Below, in pieces: positions 51,855-59,998 of a stretch of DNA of 64,000 nucleotides (its first letter is position 1; every line of letters begins with the position of its first letter). The DNA comes from CAYUPI01 sp964446585. GTDB taxonomy: Bacteria > Verrucomicrobiota > Verrucomicrobiia > Limisphaerales > UBA8199. A program made the translations under genes and the position numbers. A model generated the notes under the pieces. That model worked only from the letters and a program-made list of their open reading frames with translations. It did no database searches and was not told where the DNA came from. The DNA lies in NCBI GenBank assembly GCA_964446585.1, contig CAYUPI010000030.1, positions 5,525 to 69,524 of the forward strand, read 5' to 3'.

Positions 51855-52826
51855 ATGCAACGCCGCGAACCAACGCAACTCAAAGACAACCAATCGCCGG
51901 CCGATGTCCCGGCAACGCTGAGCATTGGAGTTGTCGCTGGCCCGCCACCACACACAAGCTCACTGGAGCAGCCGGCGCTTAGGAGAACAGGCAAAGAGCT
52001 CGAGCGGGCCGTACGCTTCATACAAGAAACCGTCCTCAAATTGGATCCAAAGCTCAGCGGGATACCCTTCTCGATAGAAACGAACAAGGTTGTTGAGAAA
52101 CTTGGAGTCCGCCACGAAATCGACGTCCTCGTAAAGACACTGCTAGAATCTCCTTACCAGTCCGTCTCGGTTTTCGAATGCAAAGATTGGAAAAAACCGG
52201 TTGGCAAAAATGAAGTCATCATTCTAGCTGAAAAAATTGACATCCTCGCTGCAAGTCGAGGATTTCTGGTCGCGCGGAAGATCACAAAAGACGCGGCGGC
52301 GCAAATTAAACGCGACGGTCGCATAATCTTCGTTCAGGCCACGGAGGACTTCCTTAGCCCCCTAAACGACCTGCAACTCATGCATGCCTCTTATGAAATG
52401 CTTCCGATCAGGCTCTGTACCAAAGAGCGCGGCGTGCCGGTTAAGGAATATCCGGATAGCTTAGACTGGAAAAACGCTGAATTCCGAGCAAATGGAAAGC
52501 CCCTAAGTTTCCTGACTTTCCTCAGGCCCTTCGTTGACAAATTGGTCCTCGAAAAGAGTCCAGAAACCCGGGCGATCCAGCAGCAAGTCGGAAGTCATTT
52601 CGATAAACGTGCACAGAAGATAGTTTTCGAACCTGGAGAGCTGACGATTAATGGCAGGGACCAGGAAAGCATGTCCATCGAAGTCCAGTTTTTCGTTAAC
52701 GTCGAGCGGCGTAAATTAGTCTCGAAGTTCGAACTGAAAGATCAAGGACGCTGCTTCTCCTTTGCTCCGATTCCCGAGATCCTCCCCGGCAAATCCCTCC
52801 AGATTGACGTGGTCCAGCTAGTTTAG
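51855..52826 (+). CDS. Mrr-like restriction endonuclease domain protein
   Basis: A 323-residue protein with an N-terminal PD-(D/E)XK nuclease of the Mrr/restriction endonuclease type: ELERAVRFIQETVLKLDPK, then RHEIDVLVKTLL with D90 and SVSVFECKDWKKPVGKNEV with E108-C-K110, followed by a helix (ILAEKIDILAASRGFLVARK) as in Mrr. The second half (LSFLTFLRPFVDKLVLEKS, VQFFVNVERRKLVSKFELK) is of unknown fold and could be a recognition domain. Type IV restriction of modified DNA is one possibility, DNA repair another. It is divergent from the MmeI-like gene, suggesting a small defence island. Confidence 0.75.
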   Translation: MQRREPTQLKDNQSPADVPATLSIGVVAGPPPHTSSLEQPALRRTGKELERAVRFIQETVLKLDPKLSGIPFSIETNKVVEKLGVRHEIDVLVKTLLESPYQSVSVFECKDWKKPVGKNEVIILAEKIDILAASRGFLVARKITKDAAAQIKRDGRIIFVQATEDFLSPLNDLQLMHASYEMLPIRLCTKERGVPVKEYPDSLDWKNAEFRANGKPLSFLTFLRPFVDKLVLEKSPETRAIQQQVGSHFDKRAQKIVFEPGELTINGRDQESMSIEVQFFVNVERRKLVSKFELKDQGRCFSFAPIPEILPGKSLQIDVVQLV

Positions 52827-52919
52827 CTACACCCCAACCGGCACTCCGCTAAGCAGGCTTTGCCCGGCGCTTTGTGCGTCCACTCACTGACCTGGGGCGC
52901 GATTCCCCGCAATTGCGGG

Positions 52920-53276
52920 CTACTGAACAAAGACCCGCAGGACTCCGGATGGATCGACTACATGAAGGACGAGCGAGTCAGTAACGGTCTCAGGTGGTTT
53001 GATGCGGACATTGTCGAACCTACCCCTCTCCACGATGGCTCTTACGTGTTGATGCCAGGCCTCCGCATCATCAACGCCAATGACGACCATGAAGTTTTGA
53101 GCCCAGTCCTTCACATAGTAATTCTGCAGCCGGAATCTGTTTCCGTTGAGCTCGAATTCTGCTGTTCCGCCCCATCCTTCGGACATCTTGAAGCCCAGAG
53201 CGGTATAGAATCGCTTCGACTGCTCGAAGTCCTTCGCGGGCATGTACACCTTAAAATCGCGGATTGTCAAAGGCAT
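52920..53276 (-). CDS. VOC-family (glyoxalase/dioxygenase-like) protein
   Basis: A 118-residue protein from the ATG at 53276 (MPLTIRDFKVYMPAKDFEQS). FEQSKRFYTALGFKMSEGWG and LVLHVVDPSGVLRVFVQ are the paired vicinal-oxygen-chelate motifs; the metal-binding residues are not all obvious, so it could be a binding protein rather than an enzyme. It is one of many small VOC proteins of unassigned substrate. It lies alone between the nuclease gene and the metal cluster. Confidence 0.85.
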   Translation of the reverse strand: MPLTIRDFKVYMPAKDFEQSKRFYTALGFKMSEGWGGTAEFELNGNRFRLQNYYVKDWAQNFMVVIGVDDAEAWHQHVRAIVERGRFDNVRIKPPETVTDSLVLHVVDPSGVLRVFVQ

Positions 53277-53463
53277 GCTGTGACCATCCCGAAACATGGA
53301 TGGTATTCGGTCCGGCTTCCTGCTGTCTCGCTACTAGGGAGAATGTCGCCGTAAGCATTCAAATCAAGCATTTAAAGGATGCGTTGCAAGAAGGAGTATA
53401 TTGACGTAGGGCAGTTGACGAAACGGGGTTCAAAGTTGAACCCATAACGAGATTGGATAAACC

Positions 53464-54144
53464 ATGAAAATGATTCTGGCGGTGTGTTGCATCAGCTTTT
53501 TGTCGTGGGCGAATGGTTCGCAAGCGGGCGAGGATGTTAACGTCACACAAGCGACTGGGAAGGACGTGAGCGTGTTCGAGGTGCCGTGGCAGTGCCCCGC
53601 TGCGCCTGCTATCGGGTGCGGAAGTCATGCCAAGCCGATTCTGCTGCAACTGGAGCGGGACCCAAGCGTGCGCGAGGCGTGGCTGAATCGCCAGGGCACA
53701 ATGGTTGCGGTGGTCTGGAACCCGGACGCGAAAAAGAAGGCGCGGCGCGAAGTGGAAAAGACGTTGAAGGAGCAAAAGGCGTCGAAGGTTAGCGGTGGGA
53801 AAGCAGAGAAGGCGCTGGCTGGGTTCAATTCCGGCAAAGGCTGGTATCGTGGCGCGGAAGTGGACCGGCTGAGCGAGGAAGAGGCCGGGATCATTGCGGC
53901 CAGGTGGGTGCGGCGAGTGCAGGCGAAGACGACGCTCGCAAAGGAGAAGGCGGAGGGGCTGGAAGCCGCGCTGACCGCCGAGCTGAAGCAGTGTCTTACT
54001 GGAAAAATGGCGGTGCCGGAGGGATCGGAGAAAAGGGGTGTGGAGTTGAGCCGCGTGGCCGGCCCGTTTCTGGATGAGACGCAGTTGAAGATTTTGGGCG
54101 AGGCGGCAGGATGCGGGATGCGCGCAATGCCCAACGAGGAGTAA
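53464..54144 (+). CDS. Exported protein with C-x-x-x-x-x-x-x-C pattern, metal-cluster associated
   Basis: 226 residues with a signal peptide (MKMILAVCCISFLSWANG). A short segment EVPWQCPAAPAIGCGSHAKP carries two Cys and a His; the rest is Lys/Glu/Ala-rich and helical (KKARREVEKTLKEQKASKV, AGIIAARWVRRVQAKT), ending LKILGEAAGCGMRAMPNEE. I do not recognise the family. It lies four bases before the CopZ-like gene, so the two form an operon, and a periplasmic role in copper or thiol handling is inferred from that. Confidence 0.7.
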   Translation: MKMILAVCCISFLSWANGSQAGEDVNVTQATGKDVSVFEVPWQCPAAPAIGCGSHAKPILLQLERDPSVREAWLNRQGTMVAVVWNPDAKKKARREVEKTLKEQKASKVSGGKAEKALAGFNSGKGWYRGAEVDRLSEEEAGIIAARWVRRVQAKTTLAKEKAEGLEAALTAELKQCLTGKMAVPEGSEKRGVELSRVAGPFLDETQLKILGEAAGCGMRAMPNEE

Positions 54145-54148
54145 GTGC

Positions 54149-54670
54149 ATGGAGGATTGCTCTTGCCGAAGCGAACCGGAGGGCGGCTGGGAGAGTTGTC
54201 CTGTGTGCGGAGCCAGGGGCAAGCCGGTCTCGACGCTCACGCTGAAGCAGATGGTGAAGCCGGAATTCCTGAGCACGGTAAACAATCCGGGCTTCATGTT
54301 CTGCGGGACGGCCACCTGCGCCGTGGTTTACTTCCACCCCCACGGCGAGCGGCTGGAGAAAAAGGACTTACGGGTGCGAGTCGGCCTGAAGGAGCGGGAC
54401 GATCCGGTCGCGTTGTGCTATTGCTTTGGTTTCACAGAGGAGATGGTCAGAGAGGAGATTCGGGAGACGGGCCACTGCACGATCCCGCAGAGGATTACAT
54501 CGGAGATCAAGGCCGAGCATTGCGCGTGCGAGGTCCGGAATCCGCAAGGCTCGTGCTGCCTGGGGAATGTCACAGCGGCGGTGAAGCGGCTGCTGGCAGC
54601 GGCGGAAAAGGAGGCGCAGGAAAAAGCGGAGGAACGAGCTGTGCGCTTGCCTGTTAAGGCTGAGGCTTAG
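54149..54670 (+). CDS. CopZ-like protein with zinc and 2Fe-2S N-terminal domain
   Basis: 173 residues matching the N-terminal domain of Archaeoglobus-type CopZ. CPVCGARGKPVSTLTLKQMV and FMFCGTATCAVVYFHPHGE provide the zinc site, then DLRVRVGLKERDDPVALCYC and CACEVRNPQGSCCLGNV the Cys residues of the [2Fe-2S] site. The usual C-terminal copper-binding HMA domain is missing, replaced by a Lys/Glu-rich helix (EKEAQEKAEERAVRL). In the known protein this domain can reduce copper before hand-over. It follows the exported Cys protein by four bases and converges with cusA. Confidence 0.9.
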   Translation: MEDCSCRSEPEGGWESCPVCGARGKPVSTLTLKQMVKPEFLSTVNNPGFMFCGTATCAVVYFHPHGERLEKKDLRVRVGLKERDDPVALCYCFGFTEEMVREEIRETGHCTIPQRITSEIKAEHCACEVRNPQGSCCLGNVTAAVKRLLAAAEKEAQEKAEERAVRLPVKAEA

Positions 54671-54765
54671 CAGGCGGGGCGGTCCTGGTCGTCAGGCGAG
54701 GCGTTAGGAGCGTGAAGCGTCATAGTGTGGAAGCGCCTGATGAGGGCGGAGCCGAGGTGATTCAG

Positions 54766-57700
54766 TCACGGTTTAACGTTGACGGAGAATGTGAGGTCGC
54801 CTGAGCCGCGCGGGCCTTCGTAATGGAGCGTGGCTGTCCAAGAGCCGGCCATGTCAGGCTTGACCTGGGCGCGGTATTGGCCGGCGGTGCGGGTGGGCTG
54901 GACGATTGCGGTGCTGCGCATATTCATCCCTGGCATGTTCATGCCGAGATCAAAGTTCACTGTGCCGACATCAACCAGCTCTCCGGTCGCAGCATCATGG
55001 AATTCAATCAGGAGTTCGTTCATCTCTTTGCGAAGATCCCCTTTCGGATGGATAAACTCCACCTTCAGTCCGTTGACGGTTTGAGTCGCGAAAGTTGCTC
55101 CGGAAGCCGATCCGCGAGAGGAACCGAACTTCTGCCAGGCGAAGTAACCAGCGATAGCAATGACGAGAAGTGTGACGAGCGTCGCCGCATAGAGCTTGAA
55201 ACGTCGAAAGCGTGCGGCCGGAGCGGAGGATACCGGGTGAAGGGGTGAGGGGGGTTCAGGAGCGCCGGGGGCCTTTGAGAGCAGCATGTCGTCGCGGTTT
55301 TCTTTGGGAAGGTTATGGCGACGCCAGATTAGGTAGATGGCCGGATAGATGAGAAGTTCGAGAACGCCGGACGTGATCACGCCGCCGATCATCGGCGCGG
55401 CGATGCGTTTCATTACATCGGCTCCAGCCTGATTGGTGGGCGACCACATGATCGGAAGCAGGCCGAAAAGAATGGCCGCGATGGTCATGACCTTGGGTCG
55501 TATGCGCTGGACTGCGCCTTCGATGATGGCCGCCTGTAAATCTCCCATGGTTGCCATGCGGCCTTCTCCTCGGAATTTATCCCAGGCATGATCGAGGTAG
55601 AGGAGCATGACAACGCCAGTTTCGGCGTCCAATCCGGCCAGTGCAATGATACCCACCCAGACTGCGGTGCTGAGGTTGTAGCCCAAAATGTAGAGAAGCC
55701 AAAACGCGCCCACGAGGGAGAAAGGAACGGCCATCAGCACGATGGCTGTTTTGATGGCCGAGCGCGTGTTGAGATAGATGAGGACAAAGATCAGGAGCAG
55801 AGTGAAGGGGGCGATGAGCAAGAACCGCTTGAAAGCGCGCTGCTGATACTCAAATGACCCGGCCCATTGAATGTAATAACCGGCCGGGAATTGCACTTGC
55901 TCGCGAATGCGCTGTGCCGCTTGCTTGACGTAGCCGCCGATATCGTCGGTCGTGACATCCACAAAAACGAACCCCACTTGTTGAGCGTTTTCGGTGCGGA
56001 TGGACGGCGGGCCGGTTTTGAACGAGATGTCTGCGAGAGCTGCTATCGGGATTTGAACCGGAGTGTCGCTGTATCGGGGTGTCGGGGAGTCGGAACCGGC
56101 GTCCATCACCGGTGAGCCGACACTCCGGCTCTCGGATTCGTTCATCCCTCCAGGGGCTGCCACCAGAACACGCTTGAGGGCGTCCAGGTCTTCACGGAAG
56201 TCGCGAGCATATCGCACGTTGACTGGATAACGTTCGCGGCCTTCGACGGTGGTGGCGATAGTTTTGCCGCCGATGGCGGTTTCGATGATGTCGTTTACAT
56301 CACCGACATTGAAGCCATAGCGAGCGGCCTCGCGGCGCTTCACGGCGAAATCCAGAAAATAACCTCCGGTGGTGCGCTCCGCGAAAACGCTGCGCGTGTT
56401 TGGAAAGTCGGTCAGCGCCTTCTCGATCTGGATGGCCACATTCTGAATGGTTCCGAGATCAGGACCGAAGACTTTGATTCCGAGGACTGACCGAAAACCT
56501 GTGGTGAGCATTTCGGTGCGAGTTTGGATGGGCATCCAGAAGATGTTGGCCATGCCGGGCGTCTTGACCTTTTCGTTCATCTCGGCGATGAGCTTTTCCC
56601 AGGTCATGCCGGGCCGCCACTGATCGCTCGGCTTGAGTTTGACGACGGTCTCAACCATGGAGAGCGGAGCGGGATCAGTGGCCGTGTCAGCGTAACCGGC
56701 TTTGCCGAAAACGCGCTCGACTTCGGGAAATTTGCGGAGCATGCGATCCTGAATCTGCAAGATTTTGACTGCCTCATTGATCGAGATGCCGGGCACGGCG
56801 GTGGGCATGTAAAGGATGTCCCCCTCATTGAGCGGCGGCATGAATTGCTTGCCTAGTTGCTTATAGGGAAAAATGGTCGCAGCCAGGATAACGAGCGCCG
56901 CGAAGATGGTGAGCCACCGGAATCTCAGGACGAAGTGAACGAATGGTTGATAAGCAGCGATGAGGAAGCGGTTGATAGGGTTTTTGATCTCTGGGGTGAT
57001 CTTGCCGCGAATGAAGAGGATCATCAGGATGGGCACGAGGGTCACGCCCAGCAACGAAGCAAAGAACATGGAGAAGGTCTTAGTAAAGGCCAGCGGACTG
57101 AAAAGGCGTCCTTCCTGAGATTCAAGGGTGAACACGGGAATGAAGCTCACGGTGATGACCAGGAGTGAGAAGAAGAGCGGGCGGCCAACGCTTTTGGCGG
57201 CGGAGACTATGACGTCAATACGTTCGGTATTGGATGGGTCACGGCCTTTCTGCTCGCGGAAATGCTCGAGGAACTTATGGGCGTTTTCGACCATGATGAT
57301 GGCCGAGTCCACCATTGCGCCAATAGCGATGGCGATGCCGCCCAGGGACATGATATTGGAGGTGAGGTGCAGCCAGTACATGGGGAGGAACGCCATGACG
57401 ATGGCGATAGGAAGGGTTATTATGGCCACGAAGGCCGAGCGCAAATGCCAGAGGAAAATGATGCAGACGAGAGCGACAATGATGCTTTCCTCGATTAATT
57501 TCTCGCGCAAGGTAGCAATCGAACGCTTGATAAGCTGGCTGCGGTCGTAGGTGACGGCCAATTCAACTCCCTGCGGAAACGATGACTTAATTTCTTCGAG
57601 CTTTTTCTTTACGCCATCAATCACAGTGAGCGCATTTTCTCCGTAGCGCATGATGACGATGCCGCCCACAACCTCCCCAGAGCCGTCAAGTTCGGCGAGC

Positions 57701-58581
57701 CCGCGCCGGATGTCAGGTCCTAAATGGACGGTGCCAATGTTTCTGAGATAGACTGGCGTTCCGCCGACAACTTTGAGTGTGATGTTTTCGATGTCCTCGA
57801 TTTTTTTGATATAGCCACGGCCGCGTACGAAGTACTCGGTTGAACCAACTTCGAAGAGTTTTCCGCCAACGTCCGCATTCGACATTCGAATTTTGGCAAC
57901 CACGTCGCTGAGGGGAATTCCGTAAGCGACAAGCTTGTTGGGATCGAGATCCACCTGGTACTGGCGCACAAAGCCGCCAACGGGAGCGACTTCGGCAACG
58001 CCTTTGACCGCTTCAAGGGCATAGCGGAGATGCCAATCCTGGAAAGTGCGCAGGTCGGCGAGGCTGTTTTTGGCGGTCTTGTCGACCAGTGCATATTCGA
58101 ACACCCAGCCGACACCGGTCGCATCCGGGCCGATGACCGGGTTTACGCCCTCGGGCAACATGCCGCGCACGGAGTTCAGGTACTCGATGACGCGTGAGCG
58201 CGCCCAATAGATGTCCGTGCCGTCCTGGAAAATCACATAAACGAAGGATTTTCCGAACATGGATTCGCCACGGACAAATTTCACTCTGGGCGCGGCGATG
58301 AAGCGCGTGGAGATTGGGTAAGTGATCTGGTCCTCGACAAGGTCCGGTGAGCGGCCCTCCCAATCGGTCGTGATGATCACCTGAACGTCGCTCAGGTCAG
58401 GGATGGCATCCAGAGGCGTGTGGAGCAGCGCCCAGATGCCGCCGGCGATGCCGAAAATAGTCATGATGAGGATCAGAAAAGTGTTGCGAGAACTCTTTTC
58501 GATAACCGACTCAAGAAACAGCGCACGCGCAGGAGACGGGGAATCCTCCCGCGATGAGGGCGCAGGTTTAGAGGGGTCCAT
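54766..58581 (-). CDS. cusA: Heavy-metal RND efflux pump (CusA/CzcA family) with FixH/YtkA-like C-terminal domain
   Basis: A 1271-residue inner-membrane RND pump. Signatures include TPLDAIPDLSDVQVIITTDW, RFIAAPRVKFVRGESMFGKS, SLGGIAIAIGAMVDSAIIMV and GIIALAGLDAETGVVMLLYL; the last is closer to the monovalent Cu/Ag (CusA) type than to CzcA. The start is the ATG at 58581. Two departures stand out. About 29 extra residues at ~815-845 (MNESESRSVGSPVMDAGSD) are encoded by a palindromic element. After residue ~1093 a Pro-rich linker, one extra membrane segment (AATLVTLLVIAIAGYFAW) and a ~100-residue FixH/YtkA-like domain with LGMNMPGMNMRS are appended. It is the last gene of the operon, 3 bp after cusB. 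Confidence 0.95.
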   Translation of the reverse strand: MDPSKPAPSSREDSPSPARALFLESVIEKSSRNTFLILIMTIFGIAGGIWALLHTPLDAIPDLSDVQVIITTDWEGRSPDLVEDQITYPISTRFIAAPRVKFVRGESMFGKSFVYVIFQDGTDIYWARSRVIEYLNSVRGMLPEGVNPVIGPDATGVGWVFEYALVDKTAKNSLADLRTFQDWHLRYALEAVKGVAEVAPVGGFVRQYQVDLDPNKLVAYGIPLSDVVAKIRMSNADVGGKLFEVGSTEYFVRGRGYIKKIEDIENITLKVVGGTPVYLRNIGTVHLGPDIRRGLAELDGSGEVVGGIVIMRYGENALTVIDGVKKKLEEIKSSFPQGVELAVTYDRSQLIKRSIATLREKLIEESIIVALVCIIFLWHLRSAFVAIITLPIAIVMAFLPMYWLHLTSNIMSLGGIAIAIGAMVDSAIIMVENAHKFLEHFREQKGRDPSNTERIDVIVSAAKSVGRPLFFSLLVITVSFIPVFTLESQEGRLFSPLAFTKTFSMFFASLLGVTLVPILMILFIRGKITPEIKNPINRFLIAAYQPFVHFVLRFRWLTIFAALVILAATIFPYKQLGKQFMPPLNEGDILYMPTAVPGISINEAVKILQIQDRMLRKFPEVERVFGKAGYADTATDPAPLSMVETVVKLKPSDQWRPGMTWEKLIAEMNEKVKTPGMANIFWMPIQTRTEMLTTGFRSVLGIKVFGPDLGTIQNVAIQIEKALTDFPNTRSVFAERTTGGYFLDFAVKRREAARYGFNVGDVNDIIETAIGGKTIATTVEGRERYPVNVRYARDFREDLDALKRVLVAAPGGMNESESRSVGSPVMDAGSDSPTPRYSDTPVQIPIAALADISFKTGPPSIRTENAQQVGFVFVDVTTDDIGGYVKQAAQRIREQVQFPAGYYIQWAGSFEYQQRAFKRFLLIAPFTLLLIFVLIYLNTRSAIKTAIVLMAVPFSLVGAFWLLYILGYNLSTAVWVGIIALAGLDAETGVVMLLYLDHAWDKFRGEGRMATMGDLQAAIIEGAVQRIRPKVMTIAAILFGLLPIMWSPTNQAGADVMKRIAAPMIGGVITSGVLELLIYPAIYLIWRRHNLPKENRDDMLLSKAPGAPEPPSPLHPVSSAPAARFRRFKLYAATLVTLLVIAIAGYFAWQKFGSSRGSASGATFATQTVNGLKVEFIHPKGDLRKEMNELLIEFHDAATGELVDVGTVNFDLGMNMPGMNMRSTAIVQPTRTAGQYRAQVKPDMAGSWTATLHYEGPRGSGDLTFSVNVKP
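56058..56128. repeat. Palindromic element inside cusA
   Basis: CCGGAGTGTCG at 56058-56068 and its exact reverse complement CGACACTCCGG at 56118-56128 flank a 49-bp centre rich in further CGGGGTGTCGGGG words. It is in frame and encodes about 24 of the ~29 residues that are extra compared with the usual short loop before the VQIPIAALADI strand. Confidence 0.65.
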
Positions 58582-58584
58582 AGG

Positions 58585-59979
58585 TCAGAATGACTGAAGC
58601 GCTCCCTGGACTTTGGCTTCGGCATCGATCAGGAAGTTAGCGCTGGCGACGACGCGGTCGCCTTCTTTGAGGCCGCTGCGAACCTGGTAGTCATCCCCAA
58701 ATTTGCGGCCGAGTCCGACAAAGCGCGGCTGGAGCTTGCCCTCACCCTTGTCCACGAAGACGATGTTGCGCTCGCCGGTCGGAATCACGGCACTTAAAGG
58801 GATGGTCAGGCCTTCACCCATTTCAAGCGAGAGGCCGATGTCCACGTACATATCGGGCCGCAGTTTGAAGTCTGGATTGTCGATATCCACGCGAGCGCGA
58901 ACCACCCGGGTCGCCGGGTTCACGAAGGGATCTATCAGAGCGATCTTACCGTTGAACTTTTGCTCAGGGTAAGCAGAAGTTGTTACCGCAACGTCCTGCC
59001 CCTGCTTGAGTAGTGGCAGTTCCTCCTGATAAAACTGCGCCCAGACCCAGACCTGTGACAAATCGTCCACCGTAACCAGGCGGTCGCCGCTCATGACCTT
59101 CTGTCCCTGGTTGATCTGAATGTTTTGGACCAGGCCTCGAACAGGGGCAAGGAGCGTAAGATAGACATTGGGCTTGCGCTCCGTTTCGAGTTCCTGAATC
59201 TGCGCATCGGTAATGTTCCAAAGACGCAATCGTCCTTTGGCGGCCTCGATGAGTTTGTCCATGCTTTCCCCGATGGCAGCAGAGGGCGTGGTTTTGGCTT
59301 CGTCGCGGGCGCGCAGAAGGTCGAGGAACTCGCGTTGGGTTGTGAGCAGGTCCGGGCTATAAACGGTCACAACCGGCTTGCCTTTTTCGACCAGCTCTCC
59401 TTTGGAGGAAACGAACAGCTTGTCCACGTAGCCATCCACTCGCGTGACAATGTCCCAATGCCGAATGCGGTCGAAGGTGACGGTGCCGACAGTGCGGAGG
59501 GAGAGTTGAAGGGGCTTATTGGTCACGAGGGTGTAGGTGACGCCGATTTGTTGCTGGCGCGAAACGGCGACCATGAATTCGCCTGGCTCCTCTTGCTTCA
59601 TTTCTTCCTTTTGCATTCCAGGCATCCCTTTCATGCCTTCCATTCCTCCCTTATCCTGGTTGCCCTTGCGGGCGCTCATCTTGGCGTGTTCTTCTGGCGA
59701 CATGCCCATGCTCTTAGCGTCTCCTTTCGCCTGGCCATGGTCATGTTCAGCGGGAGCGCCTTTCTTCTTCACGGGGACAAGGTCCATCGAGCAGATGGGG
59801 CACTTGGCATTCGGGTCCTGTGATTTCACCGAAGGATGCATTGTGCACGTGTAGTAATCCACATCGGCTGGCTTGGCGTTAGAACCGCCTTTCTTGCAGG
59901 AGACGAGCAACAAGGCGGCGAGCGCGAGCGTGAGGCAGAAAAAGGTGAAACGTAAGAGCGTTGAGCGTGAGAGTTTCAT
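58585..59979 (-). CDS. cusB: RND periplasmic adaptor (CusB-like) with N-terminal metal-binding domain
   Basis: A 464-residue lipoprotein adaptor joining the pump to TolC. The start is the ATG at 59979; the signal ends in the lipobox LLVSC. A heavy-metal-binding domain follows (YTCTMHPSVKSQDPNAKCPI, then CSMDLVPV), then a His/Met-rich linker (HDHGQAKGDAKSMGMSPEE, GMEGMKGMPGMQ). Adaptor motifs are VTFDRIRHWDIVTRVDGYVD, GKPVVTVYSPDLLTTQREF, LLAPVRGLVQNIQINQGQKV and VRARVDIDNPDFKLRPDMYV. Periplasmic Cu/Ag capture and hand-over to CusA is the known role. It is 19 bp after the TolC stop and 3 bp before cusA. Confidence 0.95.
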   Translation of the reverse strand: MKLSRSTLLRFTFFCLTLALAALLLVSCKKGGSNAKPADVDYYTCTMHPSVKSQDPNAKCPICSMDLVPVKKKGAPAEHDHGQAKGDAKSMGMSPEEHAKMSARKGNQDKGGMEGMKGMPGMQKEEMKQEEPGEFMVAVSRQQQIGVTYTLVTNKPLQLSLRTVGTVTFDRIRHWDIVTRVDGYVDKLFVSSKGELVEKGKPVVTVYSPDLLTTQREFLDLLRARDEAKTTPSAAIGESMDKLIEAAKGRLRLWNITDAQIQELETERKPNVYLTLLAPVRGLVQNIQINQGQKVMSGDRLVTVDDLSQVWVWAQFYQEELPLLKQGQDVAVTTSAYPEQKFNGKIALIDPFVNPATRVVRARVDIDNPDFKLRPDMYVDIGLSLEMGEGLTIPLSAVIPTGERNIVFVDKGEGKLQPRFVGLGRKFGDDYQVRSGLKEGDRVVASANFLIDAEAKVQGALQSF

Positions 59980-59998
59980 ATCGTTTGGCAATTAAGTT

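Noticed and set aside
54145..54657. Long open frame overlapping the CopZ-like gene in another frame
   Set aside because: Its translation is Arg/Gly-rich with no family motif, while the frame at 54149 carries all CopZ signatures.
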